A DNA stretch of 64,000 nt from Acanthosoma haemorrhoidale (Eukaryota > Arthropoda > Insecta > Hemiptera > Acanthosomatidae), in contig OV884009.1 in NCBI GenBank assembly GCA_930367205.1, positions 92,587,189-92,651,188 on the forward strand, written 5' to 3'. Under the pieces are notes generated by a model. It saw nothing but the letters and a program-made list of their open reading frames with translations. It was not told the origin of the DNA and did no database searches. The translations under genes were made by a program, and so were the position numbers. Of the stretch, positions 48,540-59,887 are shown piece by piece; the stretch's first letter is position 1, and each line of letters starts with the position of its first letter.

Positions 48540-48879
48540 TGTCGGGGGGAGGGTACTTTCCCCTCCCAGCCAGTCCTCAGTGGTGGTAAGAAACAGTGTA
48601 GTTAGGGACTTTAATCAGCTGGGTTGGGGTTAATATTGTAGTGGGTGCTTAATACTGTAGGATAGGAAGATCCTACTGTTTGGTATGGTTGATGACACCT
48701 GGCAGTGACCTACTAAGAATAAGAACCCCTTATCTAGCCACTGTTTGTAAGCTTCCTATCTGACAGTGGTCGCCATTGCCTCTTTCTCTATCAAAATGGT
48801 GGAGAGCTTTTAACACTTTGGTTGGGTTTGTTCTTATTGCCTCAGTATACATAGCTCATATCTCTTAAATCCCTTGACA
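48540..48879 (-). repeat. Long terminal repeat of the adjoining Gypsy-type element
   Basis: The 340-bp segment begins TGTCGGGG and ends CTTGACA on the + strand (TG...CA ends, inverted TGTC/GACA). On the reverse strand it is preceded by a purine tract (ggaggaggat) and lies right after the end of the pol frame at 48958. These positions fit a 3' LTR of an element on the reverse strand. Confidence 0.62.
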
Positions 48880-48957
48880 TCCTCCTCCTTCACAAAATAA
48901 TTAACATAATATCACAAGATAACATAGGTAACTGAAGTAACTACAATGTAACACAAA

Positions 48958-50470
48958 CTATAATGACCTAACTCCAAAGTCAAGCTTCTCCGGAAAATTA
49001 ATCAGGCGACCACTTTTGGTGTAATAACTCGTCTTTGTGGTGTCAGGCTTGCTGGTGGAGTGGCCTGCTGCTTGGCCAGATGGGTGCTCATTTTGCTTGA
49101 TAATGGGCAGTTCTGATGGCAGGCTAGGGGACTGCTCTACCGGCTTGCTAGATTCTGGTTCATTAAGTTTACTGGTAGATGTCAAAGGTGTAGAGGGTAA
49201 TATGAGGTGCCTTGACCCAGACTGAGGTGAACCTGTTGGTGAAATAGAAGAACAGCTTTCCTCTGAAGGGGTTTCTTTCGCTGCTGGTGGTAGCTCTACA
49301 TTTATCTCTGTGCGCTCATACTTTGGCCTCAAGAACCAAGAGTTACAGTGGTACTTGATCCCACCTCGTGTCTATGATGTAGGAATTGGATGATTTATGT
49401 GGCTTGACTACTGTGGCTGGCACCCAGTCTCTATGACCCCGTCTCCACGTGATGCTTTTTCCTTGAGCGAATACTTGATGTGGAGTCTTCCCTCTTTCTT
49501 GAAACTTCTTCTGCTGCTCCTGATAGCTCTTCAGAGCTTGTCTGACATTCGAAGGACTAATTATTCTCGGCTGAAGAAGAGCTGGTGTACACGGTAGTAT
49601 GGTATATGTTCTTCTTCCCATAAGTCGTTGTTCAGGTGGCCCAATATCTTCTCATGGTGTGTTTCTATAACTCAATAATGCCAGGAACATGTCCAATTTC
49701 TCCTGACTACATTTCTTCAGTAGAATTTTGGCCTCTTGAACATATCGTTTGATAAGATCATTGGATCTTGGAAAATGGAATGCTGACATGAATGGTTATA
49801 CTTGATGATTAGTTGTCTTCTAGTTTGTTGTCCCTTGAGCACTAACCCAATGGCCAAGAAATTTGATTTTTGATACATTGTAAATGCATTTTTCACAATT
49901 TAGCTTTAGTCCAAATTCTTTTATTCGCATCAGGACCTTTTCTGCGACTTGCTGCAGTTTGTCTTCTGTTTTCGCACGAATGAGGACATCATCCATTTTT
50001 ATTTCGACTTTGTCAATCCCTTCCAGGAGGGAACACATAAACTGCTGAAATATCTCTGGTGCACTACAAAGCCCAAAAGGAACACGCTGACATGAATATC
50101 TACCCCATGGAGTTGAAAATGAGAGGTATTTGGCAGTTCGCAGAGTTACTGGGATTTGCCAGAACCCCTTGACACATTTCAATTTGGAGAAATGAGTTGA
50201 TCCGTGGAGTTTTGCCGTAATGTCGTCAATGTTTTGGAGTGGAAATTGCCTTCTCTTGATATTCTTGTTTAGATCTGTCAGATCAATGCATATGCGAGGT
50301 TTCTTTTCACGCCATACCACGACCATGGGTGATACTGAAGGAGCAGGTTCCGTAATCAGCGTGATGATTTTTGCGCTCACCATTTTTTCAATTTTGTGTT
50401 TGACCTGATCCCGAACAGAGTAAGGTACTTTCCTTGGTGGATGAATTTTGAACGAGGGATTTCCTACGAG
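48958..50470 (-). pseudogene. Gypsy-type pol, RT joined to integrase end (reverse)
   Basis: Reverse strand. An RT begins without a start codon near 50470. The long frame 50383-49820 includes EPAPSVSPMVVVWREKKPRI, DLTDLNKNIKRRQFPLQNID, the palm motif IKMDDVLI (Lys where Tyr is usual before MDD), and CEKCIYNVSKIKFLGHWVSA. At about 49815 it jumps to the C-terminal end of integrase (LLKKCSQEKLDMFLALL, Y-R-N-T-P, then MGRRTYTILPCTPALLQP at 49621). A Ser/Pro-rich tail follows, frame-shifted at 49332-48958. The RNase H and integrase core are deleted. The RT stretch is open for 188 codons. Confidence 0.85.
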
Positions 50471-50479
50471 TGAAACCTT

Positions 50480-50581
50480 TTACACATCCATCACAACCCA
50501 CACACGTTTAACACAAAGGTTACTCTCTGGCTACAATCTCTGCCTTCGAGATACAAAGCTCATATCCTAAATCACTTGACA
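50480..50581 (-). repeat. Possible partial second LTR
   Basis: 50548-50581 (AGCTCATATCCTAAATCACT then TGACA) resembles the inner end of the LTR at 48850-48879 (AGCTCATATCTCTTAAATCC then CTTGACA). It lies upstream of the RT on the reverse strand, where a 5' LTR would be. If correct, the element is bounded at about 48540 and 50581 with its gag region lost. Target duplications do not match. Confidence 0.35.
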
Positions 50582-50599
50582 GTTAGTTGGGCAATTCAT

Positions 50600-51120
50600 A
50601 TTAGTTTAAAGTTTAGTGGGGCCCCAAAGTAAGGAACTTACCAAGCCTTTCCTCCTAGTGAACTCCAATCTGTCTCCCTGTTGATTCTAAAAGCCCAAGA
50701 ACTGTCCTCTCTCCATAACCTTTAATTGGATGCAGAGAAATCCAAGGCAATTATCATTTGCTCACATCTTCTCCCCAAAACCCTAAAGAATATTCCCACC
50801 TTCACCATCAATGCACGACTTATCCAGTTCATCACATTAGTTAAAAATCTAGGCTTGGTCCTGGTCCAAACTCTATGCTGGGAAGTCCACATTACCCAAA
50901 TCACCGGTTAGTCAATCAATTTCCTACCTCAAACTGACCAACTTTAAACAAACAAACAAAAACTTTGACAGTACATATCCAGCTACTAACAAATAAATGG
51001 TGAGCTAAGAAGTCTAGATAACTTTCACACTAACCATCCGATAAAACATGCCTTTACCTACTTACAGAACAATTGCAGGAAGAACTACACCAACACCTTA
51101 AAAAAACTTTCCTAGGCTCA
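50600..51120 (+). mobile_element. LINE RT C-terminal fragment
   Basis: The + frame reads LDAEKSKAIIICSHLLPKTL, later RLIQFITLVKNLGLVLVQTL and HITQITG (50726-50911). This is the post-catalytic part of an RT ('L-N-x-x-K-S-x-x-I ... V-K-N-L-G-L-x-x-D-x-x-L-x-W-x-x-H-I-x-Q-I') and is related to the family at 57.06-57.14 kb. It starts within 20 bp of the putative LTR end. Confidence 0.68.
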
Positions 51121-53002
51121 ATTAACTAACTGACTCCTACTGACTAGTTACTATGGGCAGCTACCAAGTGAATTCAATCATTCCCCAACACTTAGATCAA
51201 CTTGGCTGTGATGTTGGCTCCTGGGCAAAGACTGATGAGTAGATCACTTTTGCCACTACATATCATCTGTCAAATTTTTTGTCCCTAACAATACTACCCT
51301 AGATCCATAGGACTGTTTCATTGTCTTCCATAAATTGCGTGTACCCCTTCCTCTCTCTCCTCTGTCCCCAGCTTTCCATCCTAAAGAAATAGGCAGAGTC
51401 ATCTGCCCTCCCCCCTACCTCCTTCCTCTCTCCTGGCCCTGTGAAACTCCTGGTTATGACTTATTGCTCATTCACCTCACAAAATTCACTTCTTTTTTCT
51501 ACACAGGTGAAATACTAGTTGAAGATGTTTCATGGAGCTGCTTATGAATGAGAATAGTTCTGAACGTGTACGTAAATGCTCAACCGCTGATATTGTTGTT
51601 TCTGCCTCCTCTGGCCCGAATATATCTCATGAGATGATTTTGTCTAATTTTGTACATAGGGAAAAACTGGAGCAACTTCTTTTCTTCAACATAAATCTGG
51701 TAAAACGTTAAGGCGCTTAATAAAAACCCTTGACGCCCTAGCTTCCTTCCCATTTCAAAAATGCATTTTCGTTAAGAGTTTTTAGGTTTACTGTATAGTT
51801 TTTCATATTGCGGTTGTATATTTTTATAAATGTCTTCTTTTTTCTCTTCCGAGCTTTCCAACCAAAGTTTAATTAAATAAAGAAAAACCTTTGATCATTT
51901 TCTTTTGAATGTTATCTTTCCACACATGTTTCAGGATGAATTCCCCTTTTCAAGTAGATTACTTAAGTTGGTCCTGACTATTTAGTAACACACTTGAAAA
52001 GGGGATATTGTCCCGGAACATCTTATGGAAAATATAACATTAAAATGAAAAACATCAAAAGAACTTGTTTATTTAGCCTGTGGTTGGATAGCTCAGAAAC
52101 GAGATAGAACATATTTATAATATTAAGTATATAGATACTTATAAATGGAACATCTTTGAAGGAACAGCATCCTAATTTAGAGCTTACTTCTGCAATAAAA
52201 TGTTTCGCAATGGGGCATTTCATTAATTTTTTTCCCACTAATCCTGACTAAAATAAAACCTAAATGGTAAACAAAAAGTAAATCGAGAGAAACCTTCCTT
52301 GTAAATAAAAAAGCGCATGAATGACATAGGGTAGGGTAGGGTTGCTGGAGCGGGGGTTTACCCTGGTGCCATCTGTCTTCCATGGCTTGCACCTTCTACT
52401 TTCATTATGTATTCTTTGGTCACTTTGAATTTGCACTGGCTCTGGACAGAAGACTTCCATAGTGGTGGTAGTAAGGTTTCTATCGCATGGAAATGAATTT
52501 TCAGTTTACTGACAGTTTTACCGTTAGTGAATGTTTAGAGAAGCTTTACTATAAATACTTTTTGCTAGGTATCCTGGGTGTTCATTTTTACAGATACATT
52601 TTTGAAACAGAATACTTGTTTTTAAGTGTAACTGTACTTTTTATACATGAATCAATAAAACTGGTTTAGTAAATTAATCTACATCTTTAATACTTATTTA
52701 ACTATGTTTAATATAAGTAACTAGTCTATAAAACCTTTTGTTGATTTTGTCTGCTATTTATGCAAACTTGCATTACATGGCCCTATGAAGTTTCACTTTG
52801 TATATACCTGGTGAGAACCTACTATTTATTTTCAACTCATCATTCCATATCGTTACTGATTTTGTTTATACCCTAATAATATTCTTTTTTAGCTATAAAC
52901 AGAAAAGATAACATTTATTTAATAGAGTTATTACACTTGCTAACTTTAAAAATGTTCAAATAAAAAGTTTCTCATTTTATTCAAATTATTACTATGTTTC
53001 AG
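51121..53002. other. Intron 17 right part
   Basis: At 51300-51700 a C-rich, possibly LINE-derived stretch without clear motif. At 51943-51955 and 51992-52004 a perfect 13-bp inverted repeat (CCCCTTTTCAAGT) with a 36-base loop. At 52290-52460 a short, more balanced stretch with a reverse open frame of no known family. The rest is AT-rich. Confidence 0.45.
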
Positions 53003-53175
53003 TATATTAAAAATATATTGTATGGCAAATTGCATCTAATTGGTCCATTTGAACGAATTATTAATGTATTCATGGACTGTATTTACATATATGAACCTTT
53101 AGATCAACTCTGCGAAAGTGAAGCATCAATTACTGATGCTGAAAATTGGTTGTCAGCTGTGCCAGATAAATTGTG
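53003..53175 (+). CDS. NBAS: NBAS exon r (Sec39 region)
   Basis: Acceptor ...ctatgtttcag, donor GTAAGA. It has 57 codons plus two bases (residues 786-842). INVFMDCIYIYEPLDQLCES matches NBAS 'MAIALECIYTCERNDQLCLC'. WLSAVPDKLW then takes the place of 'LLECLPERGYG'. It follows the longest intron (5.9 kb), which holds LTR and non-LTR retroelement remains. Confidence 0.94.
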
Positions 53176-53983
53176 GTAAGATTTTATTTATTTTTTTACG
53201 AGTTTGTTTAGTAAATAACGTTGCCAGCCATTTTTTTTTATTGGTGTTAAGGTGGGTGGGGTTTTACAGAAACCTCAAATCTCAACATATCCTGGTTCAA
53301 AGTTTTCATTTAAAACTAATTCTAAACTTGAAAGCAAATTATTAATATCATCAAAAAAATACCATAAAAATGTTTAATTATATTAAAAATAGTTTATATC
53401 ACCAAATGGCCTCCAGAACTTCAACATCTCTACTTCAGGCAAAATTTCCTGTTTATGGGAACCTCTTTTCTAAGAAGTAAACTTGGTTCATGTATACAAG
53501 ATCTTGTATTAGGCTTTAGTAAGGACTAACTTACTCAACAACAATCCACTAGAGCATATGCCCCCCCCCCCCCAGTAGTCCTGGATTTTATTGACAATAA
53601 CACCCATCCTCCTTGCTTTGCTGGGCTTACTTCTCTGCCCAAGTCATTAGCCTAGGCCAGCAATCATAGTAACTTTAGGGAAATAGCACTTAGTATCTTC
53701 TACCATTAGAAGATAGTATGAAAACCATACTTTGTATGAAATGCAAAAGGGCTGAACGCTCCTAGGTGAATCGAATTACTAATAAGGTATTGCAAAATTT
53801 CTTTAACAGGATATATGTTACCTCCATTTTTCTATTTCTTTATTTTTTTCATATTTAGAATATAATGTTTTCGGAATACCTCAACTGTATCTCCATTTAG
53901 AGTGTCTAGTGTTGCATGAACTTGCTATCTATCAATATTAGTTTTAATTACTAATGCATATTTTCTTTGTTTTATTTTTTCAG
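53176..53983. other. Intron 18
   Basis: Contains a C12 run at about 53560. No other feature recognised. Confidence 0.5.
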
Positions 53984-54157
53984 CTCAACCAAAAAATCAA
54001 TATTTAAATCACTTCTGGTACTAAAGAATGAAATCAGAAGTGACATTATTTTATCGCATCACCACTATGGCAAACCTTTGTCATTTTTACATAATTTGAA
54101 AGAAGATTTGGAGAAAAGCAAGCAATTTATTGAAGAATTCGCAAACAATGTTTTTAA
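53984..54157 (+). CDS. NBAS: NBAS exon s (Sec39 region)
   Basis: Acceptor ...tttattttttcag, donor GTACGT. It has one base, 57 codons and two bases (residues 843-900). HHYGKPLSFLHNLKEDLEKS matches NBAS 'HGLEKPISFVKNTQSSSEEA', with the K-P-x-S-F core. A mariner insertion starts only 83 bp after the exon. Confidence 0.92.
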
Positions 54158-54240
54158 GTACGTTTTCAATAACTTAATTTCTGTAATTCAATATATAATT
54201 TATGTATTGAATATTCTCAGTTATTATTCATTTCTTTCTA

Positions 54241-55224
54241 TTAGGTTGGTGCGAATGAAATTTCGGATTCTTAAGTGAATATATTAAACTGCATATCTTT
54301 TTCCAAAAGCTGTTTATTCAATCAAAATATGCTTCATTTACTTCAATACACTTTTCCCAAAGAGATTTTAATGCATAGATGCCGCCTGTCTTGAAGAAAT
54401 TCTGATCTTTAGAATCAGTGAACTCTGATATGGCATTTTTCAGACTGTCTTCATTTTCGTACTGTTTAGCCCGTAAAAACAGTTCTAAATGTTTAAATAA
54501 ATGAAAGTCGGTTGGCGAAAGATCCGGTCAATAAGGTGGGTGCTGCAAAATTTCATATTTTAATTCATTTAATTTCGCAATTGTTTTGTATGATGTATGC
54601 GGCCGAGCATTAAATCGATTAAATCAGGTTAGCAATGATGAGCATACGTTCAAGCGATCCAGCTTATTTCGCTCGGTTCGTTCGTGTGGTATCCACTTAC
54701 CGATTTTTTTCACCTTGCCAATTTCAGAAAGATGTCGCAATATTGTTGTATGGTCAACTTCCATTCTGGCAGCAAGTTCCCTTGAAGAAACAGTTGGATT
54801 CGTTTCCACCAATGCTTTCAGAGCATCATTTTTCACAGACGTTTCGGGTCTTCCACGCAGTTCATTTTGCAGGGAAAAATCACCAGACCGAAATTTTCCA
54901 AACCAACGCTGCACTTTTCGATCGTTCACAGTATTCTCCCCAAACGCCTGGTTTATATTGCATGCAGCTTTTGCATCATTATTACCAAGTTTATACTCAT
55001 ATAAGAAAATTACATGAATATCGGTTGAATTCATATCGGTGCAAAATTCAAAGCAAATAACAAAAGGGAACACTTTTGAGAAAATCTTCTTTGCTAAAAT
55101 GTGACTCTGGCAATGGACAGTACGACTATAAACCAGGTTATGCCAAAAACAAAAGCATGACAAAAACAGGGAGACAAACGTTCACATTTAAAGAAAATCC
55201 GACATTTCATATGCACCAACCTAA
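54241..55224 (-). mobile_element. Mariner deletion derivative retaining its DNA-binding domain
   Basis: TA-flanked ends TTAGGTTGGTGCGAATGAAA (54241) and complement of TTAGGTTGGTGCATATGAAA (ending 55224) share about 26 of 29 bases. This end type is shared with the cecropia-related mariners. The reverse frame 55163-54624 has the full mariner N-terminus: ACNINQAFGENTVNDRKVQR, WFGKFRSGDFSLQNE, then LRHLSEIGKVKKIGKWIPHE, up to the NVCSSLLT block. After a stop it resumes at ARPHTSYKTIAKLNEL and a C-terminal LSPTDFHLFKHLELFLRAK. The whole region with the first catalytic Asp is deleted, so it cannot transpose itself. Confidence 0.93.
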
Positions 55225-56100
55225 TACTTTTTATTTTTTTCATTTCTTCTATTTTTTTAAGGCTGATGGTTTTGGTAGACTGATGATCTATATTTGTTTT
55301 GCCTAGAACTTCCTCAGATTGGTGAAATGCAGTAAAGGTAGAAAATAATCATAAAATTTCATGTAGGCCAGTCCTTAGTTCTTGTAGCTAATTCGGTAGA
55401 TTAACAGAGGCCATGAGAATGATAAAGTTGACCCTCAACAGGGATGTGGAGATTTCATTTGAGACCTTGGAGGATTATGCTGAACAGCAGAAGGTAGCTA
55501 TGGAGTACCTGAAGAGTGAAAACTACCAACTGAAGTCATTTGGTGAGGCCGCTCAAAGTGAGAATAAACTACACTGAACAGGGACTTCTGTTGAGGTCCC
55601 CTACTGGGGGAGTCCCAGTGAACGCTGGAGAGATTCAAGCAGGAATTATTACCACCATTGGTATTAGTCTTGTTCGGAAAATCTCACTAGGATTTTCATT
55701 GACATGGTTGAGAGGCTTAGACAGTGACGTGATAACACCCCTCCCACTGCCATTTTTTCTCATTTTGTACCCCAGTCAGTTTGGAATGAATGGATTCGCC
55801 TTCATAAAATGGAGAGGGACTTCTCTCTCGTCCCAGCACCTGAACTGGGAGGATGACACAAGGATCTAGATCAGGAAGGACTTGTTACTGGGAAACATAC
55901 TGGCTAGCAAGGCAGAACAGGCTAGCTGGGAAAGTTGGTTTCATTTGGTTCTCTTGTGGCCAGGTTAAATGCAGGCAAGGCGAGAAAACGCTTAACTGGT
56001 AGTCATCATATACAAAGAGAAGGACCTTGAAGACTTCTATTGTCTTGACTGCCTCATCTTGAATTTGCTTCTCCCTTGTCCTTTCTTCTCTTAATTACTC
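55225..56100. other. Intron 19, mixed unassigned stretch
   Basis: About 55330-56050 has balanced composition and purine-rich runs. One + frame near 55420-55576 reads a hydrophilic, possibly coiled-coil stretch (I-S-F-E-T-L-E-D-Y-A-E-Q-Q-K). It resembles an element's ORF1 but carries no diagnostic motif. The open frame 55540-55869 has no recognised family. Confidence 0.35.
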
Positions 56101-56399
56101 CAATGGCTTCACTATGTTTTGCAGTTTATATTATTTTATGTTATCTTTATATTTTCACTTTTTTTTTTATCTTACATTTATTCCCTTCATTTATTTAGCT
56201 TTGAATATTTAGATCCATCTTCTTGCAACCTTCTTACACATCATACTTATCCAGAATTCAACTTAAACTTCACGTCCTCTATTTTTTTATGCACTTGTAA
56301 GTCGTTTCAACATGTTCTTAATTCTATCAACAGATACTTCCACATATACATCTTCTCTTTTCTCTTTTCCTATCCCAGTCGTGAATGACATTCCCTGTA

Positions 56400-57717
56400 T
56401 GTCACATAAATGCACAATCCCTTTCAGTACACTTTGATAAATTCCTTCAGTTCTTCCTTGATAAATTTGACTACATCATTGCAATATCAGAATCCTGGCT
56501 CAAACCTTATATCCCTGTTATCCGTCTCCTCCTCAGCTGTCACCATACATAATTACAATCTCCTCTGGCATGATAGCCAAAAATGCTCTGTTTGAGGCAA
56601 TTGTCTCTATATCTACAACCCTCTTCAATGCTGGACTCTCATTCTCTCCCTCTCACCAGATCGTCCCCACATTATAATAACTGTTTGCTAATGTTTACTT
56701 TTTATCCAAACAACTACTCTATGGTATCATTTCCCTACTCCCCATGCACAAAAAGAGTTGTGCAGGGATTTTCCACCTCCCTATCTCTATTCTGCCTTTA
56801 TGTCATTGACCTCCACAACCAAATTTAATCCTGTTCTTTCCATTTATATGCCATTGACACTCCACCCAAATATACTTTTCCTTCTATCTCTCAGATGGAG
56901 ATCTCAAAGCCCAGGCAGACCTAAACCAAATTAGTCCTTGTGCCAAGATGAATAAACTGAATTTAAACCTGGTCCAAATCAATTATCTTACATTGCAAAT
57001 CCTTTATCCACTCCCTCCCGGACCCATCTACTATTCAGATCCAGTCCATTCCTGTCCAATACTCCTCATCAGTTAAAAATACTGACCTGAACTTAGATCA
57101 ATCCCTTACATGGAATGAACATGTTTCCCAAATCACCGGACATTCTGTATCCACTCTATAACTGTTCAAGCGATTCCATCATCTTCCGCAAAAAACTATC
57201 AAACTTCTTGTTTCTTCCCTTATCCTTTCCAATTTTTTCAACTTCTGCATTGTTTATAGTGGTCTCTCTTGGAATCTTGACAAAAACTAAAACACTCTAT
57301 GAACTGTTCCTTCCAATTTGTCAGGAGACTCACACATTTTGCATTGCTATGCTCAGCCATAATCAACCAGACGGCAATATTTCCTCGAGACCTTATCCAC
57401 TAGAGTCCCATCATACCTATACAACAAAGTAAAACTCAAACCCTCCATCCATTCCCACAGCACTAAATCTCACTTATCTGACCTCTGTCCCTTTGCTCAC
57501 AGATCTGCCTCTTCCAATCGCTGCTTTCTCTTCTGTGCTTAACCCTTTAAAAATCTATCTATACCTCCATCCATTCATCATTCTCTTTTCCTTTCAGTTT
57601 TCAAATCCCATCTTTCAATCCACCGCTATCTTAACAATTTTGAGAGTTATCCTAATATCATCAAGATTCTGCCTACAATATTTGATTGGCTTACTATTTG
57701 TTACAAATTAATAATTT
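56400..57717 (+). mobile_element. LINE, endonuclease-RT remnant (+)
   Basis: In order on the + strand: an endonuclease-like segment I-S-E-S-W-L-K-P (about 56484) and C-L-Y-I-Y (about 56606); then the RT block RVVQGFSTSLSLFCLYVIDL (56753-56812). A catalytic region has the YADD site destroyed (reads I-C-H-stop-H-S then T-Q-I-Y-F-S-F, about 56848). Then MNKLNLN (56950) and NLDQSLTWNEHVSQITG (57085-57140), and the 3' coding end RPYPLESHHTY with NPPSIP (57385-57440). Most of the endonuclease and early RT are deleted. Confidence 0.8.
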
Positions 57718-57857
57718 TTTTTTCTATGTTTTATTTACCAAACCTGATGTAGTCTGTATGTCTTACTCTAAAAGCTTGTATATTTTTTATTTATTTATCA
57801 AGTCACTCATCTAAAACATAATCAATTATTAATTATCTGTTATTTTGTTAATTACAG

Positions 57858-57960
57858 GTCACTTGCTTTGGATGTTGATATATGGATGGCATTTCTCACA
57901 GACCTTCTTGATCTTCAAAGGAATTGTTTTTTAAATGTTCCAACTGAATTTTGTTATGAG
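57858..57960 (+). CDS. NBAS: NBAS exon t (Sec39 region)
   Basis: Acceptor ...gttaattacag, donor GTATAA. One base and 34 codons (to residue 935). WMAFLTDLLDLQRNCFLNVP matches NBAS 'WRTLLQDMLTMQQNVYTCLD', and TEFCYE matches 'SDACYE'. Ends in phase 0. Too short to stand out as an open frame, but similarity and phase agree. Confidence 0.92.
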
Positions 57961-59693
57961 GTATAAGTGAATTACTGAAAAATGGTATTGATATTTTTGT
58001 TCATGTTGTTACATGATGGACCATTAGGAATTTTGCAATCACAACTAGAAATATATAAAAAAAATATAATCGGTCATCTACCTCTATCTATTTTACACAA
58101 CCCCTTTCCAAGTATTGATACTTAACATATTAAAATCAAATTTCAGGAAATATTAAAACAGTTTACAATAATTCTGTTCCCATTTAGAGTTCATCTATAA
58201 TCCAGTTGGAAATATTGTAGAAAAATAAAAATATTACTACTGACTGGCAGCACTGGTCTCTAACCTGACTGTTACCTTACTGTTTTTTTTTTCTAAGCTT
58301 TCAAATTTGAAAAGGAGGAATGGGGAAAAATAAAATAAAATGGAAATTATTGGAGTGAAAGTGATCCTTACTATGACTAAATGTGGTATATTTACTCTTA
58401 CTCTGTTGACTAGAGACTCAGGGATCTAGTGTCGTCTTGATGACTTTCTTTCACTATTTGTGTGTCTCAGGTGAATTGGTGCATGGTCCTGTTAGTTCTC
58501 AGTTCAGCTTCCTGCTCAGTCAAGCTGTCATATAAATGTAACTGATAGCAGCACTGAAACAGAGATGGTGTACTAACAGGATAGCAAGACCATTTGTTTA
58601 ATATCAGTTCTTGCAATTCCTTTTTGTAAATAAACGTCATGACTCAATCTGTTTGTTCAAATCACTTCTCTCAAAAGCCTGACTCAGTGTACAACTGGCA
58701 CAATGTCCAAGGGTCATGATTTCATTTGCATGTTTAGCAAAATTTATGAGTTGTCCATGATTTTGTAACAAGACACGAACTCATAGTATCATTATTCAAA
58801 CATTAAAGAGGCTGTCTACACTCTCCTGTTGAACAAATACTGCACCAAAACTAAAGCTACTTCTAACTTACTAAATACAGTATTCATTCATTATAAGTAT
58901 AAAATTAAAAGGTTTTTTTTTCATTGAAACAAATTTTATAGGTAAAATGCCAAGACACTATGTTGCTTTCATACTCATTTCTTTAGAAATGATGGTTTTT
59001 CAGAAAAAAAAATGCATAGAAACCTTTTTATAGCTGTGTTTTCTTTTTCTTTTATCAAGCTCATTTTTATACAGAATAATTGACAATAACTTTAGTAAAC
59101 AGTAATATAAAAAAGGTTTTATAATCTTAGAACATAAAAGGCAATTACTATCATTTTTTTTAAATGGAACTCTAAAATTTAATAAATTAAAAATTAAATT
59201 TTTTTAATGGTCATTTTGTTTTTAATTTTATCAAACCTGATAAAGATCTAAACATTTTATCCTTCACTACAGATTGCTAAAAAAATATTTAAGTACATTA
59301 TCAAGTAGAATTTCAACTCTTATAAATTTAATCAATGTACAGGAAAATTCCTGCTTTGTTCCACATCACAGCAGTCAACTGTTGCACAAATGTTCTATTC
59401 TTTATTCGGCGTTTGTCAACTCTGAACCTCTGTCTTGAAGCTCAGCAAGTCATTGCAAACTGCACTACAAGATACATTGCTACATATATACCCCTTATCT
59501 AGTACTGAACCTCTGGTTCCATTGGCTGTAATAGTACAGTTTTTTTTTTAATACAATACATGATTATTTAAAAAAAAATACTTTACTCTGTTTTATTGCT
59601 TTTCTTGCTATCAATTTAGGTGTTCATTGATCATTTATGAACAATTTTTATATGATGTTATTATTATATTAAAGAAGGGATTTATTTTTACAG
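57961..59693. other. Intron 20, nothing recognised
   Basis: AT-rich 1.7-kb intron. No coding similarity, terminal repeats or RNA gene recognised. Confidence 0.5.
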
Positions 59694-59887
59694 ATATTTG
59701 TTTCCCATATGCTAAAATCATCATTTATGGCTTTGATTGAGTACAGTCCTATTATTCTTTGCTGTTCCAAAAATGAACGTCAAAGACATCTAAGTTTTGA
59801 GAGAAGTGTTGACATTGTCATCAGCTCATCTCAATACTACTTTAATTCTTCGTCTCATTTTGATGATAAATTTATGCAGTTGGCTAA
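59694..59887 (+). CDS. NBAS: NBAS exon u (last exon in window)
   Basis: Acceptor ...tatttttacag, donor GTATAT. It has 64 codons plus two bases (residues 936-999). IFVSHMLKSS matches 'IFTESLLCSS'. LSFERSVDIVISSSQYYFNS matches NBAS 'VSYEKSIDLVLAASREYFNS', ending with the same N-S-S block. No continuation exon was found in the remaining 4.1 kb, so the gene very probably continues past base 64000. Confidence 0.95.

Larger units (their letters stand above)
2445..59887 (+). other. NBAS: NBAS gene, partial (21 internal exons)
   Basis: NBAS is a large peripheral ER protein. With RINT1 and ZW10 it forms the NRZ tether that captures COPI vesicles returning from the Golgi and works with ER SNAREs; in vertebrates it is also linked to nonsense-mediated decay. 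Twenty-one exons bounded by AG and GT join into one frame of 999 complete codons plus one base at the left end and two at the right. The order of conserved blocks follows the animal protein: beta-propeller first (residues 1-356 of this reading), then the Sec39-type helical region (357-999). Human NBAS is about 2,370 residues, so this is roughly the middle of its N-terminal half up to mid-protein. The first exon(s) and the second half are missing from the window. Identity rests on remembered family sequence and was not checked by search. Confidence 0.92.

Noticed and set aside
54586..55060. Forward-strand open frames of 141-143 codons
   Set aside because: They are antisense to the mariner transposase remnant on the reverse strand, which has clear protein similarity.
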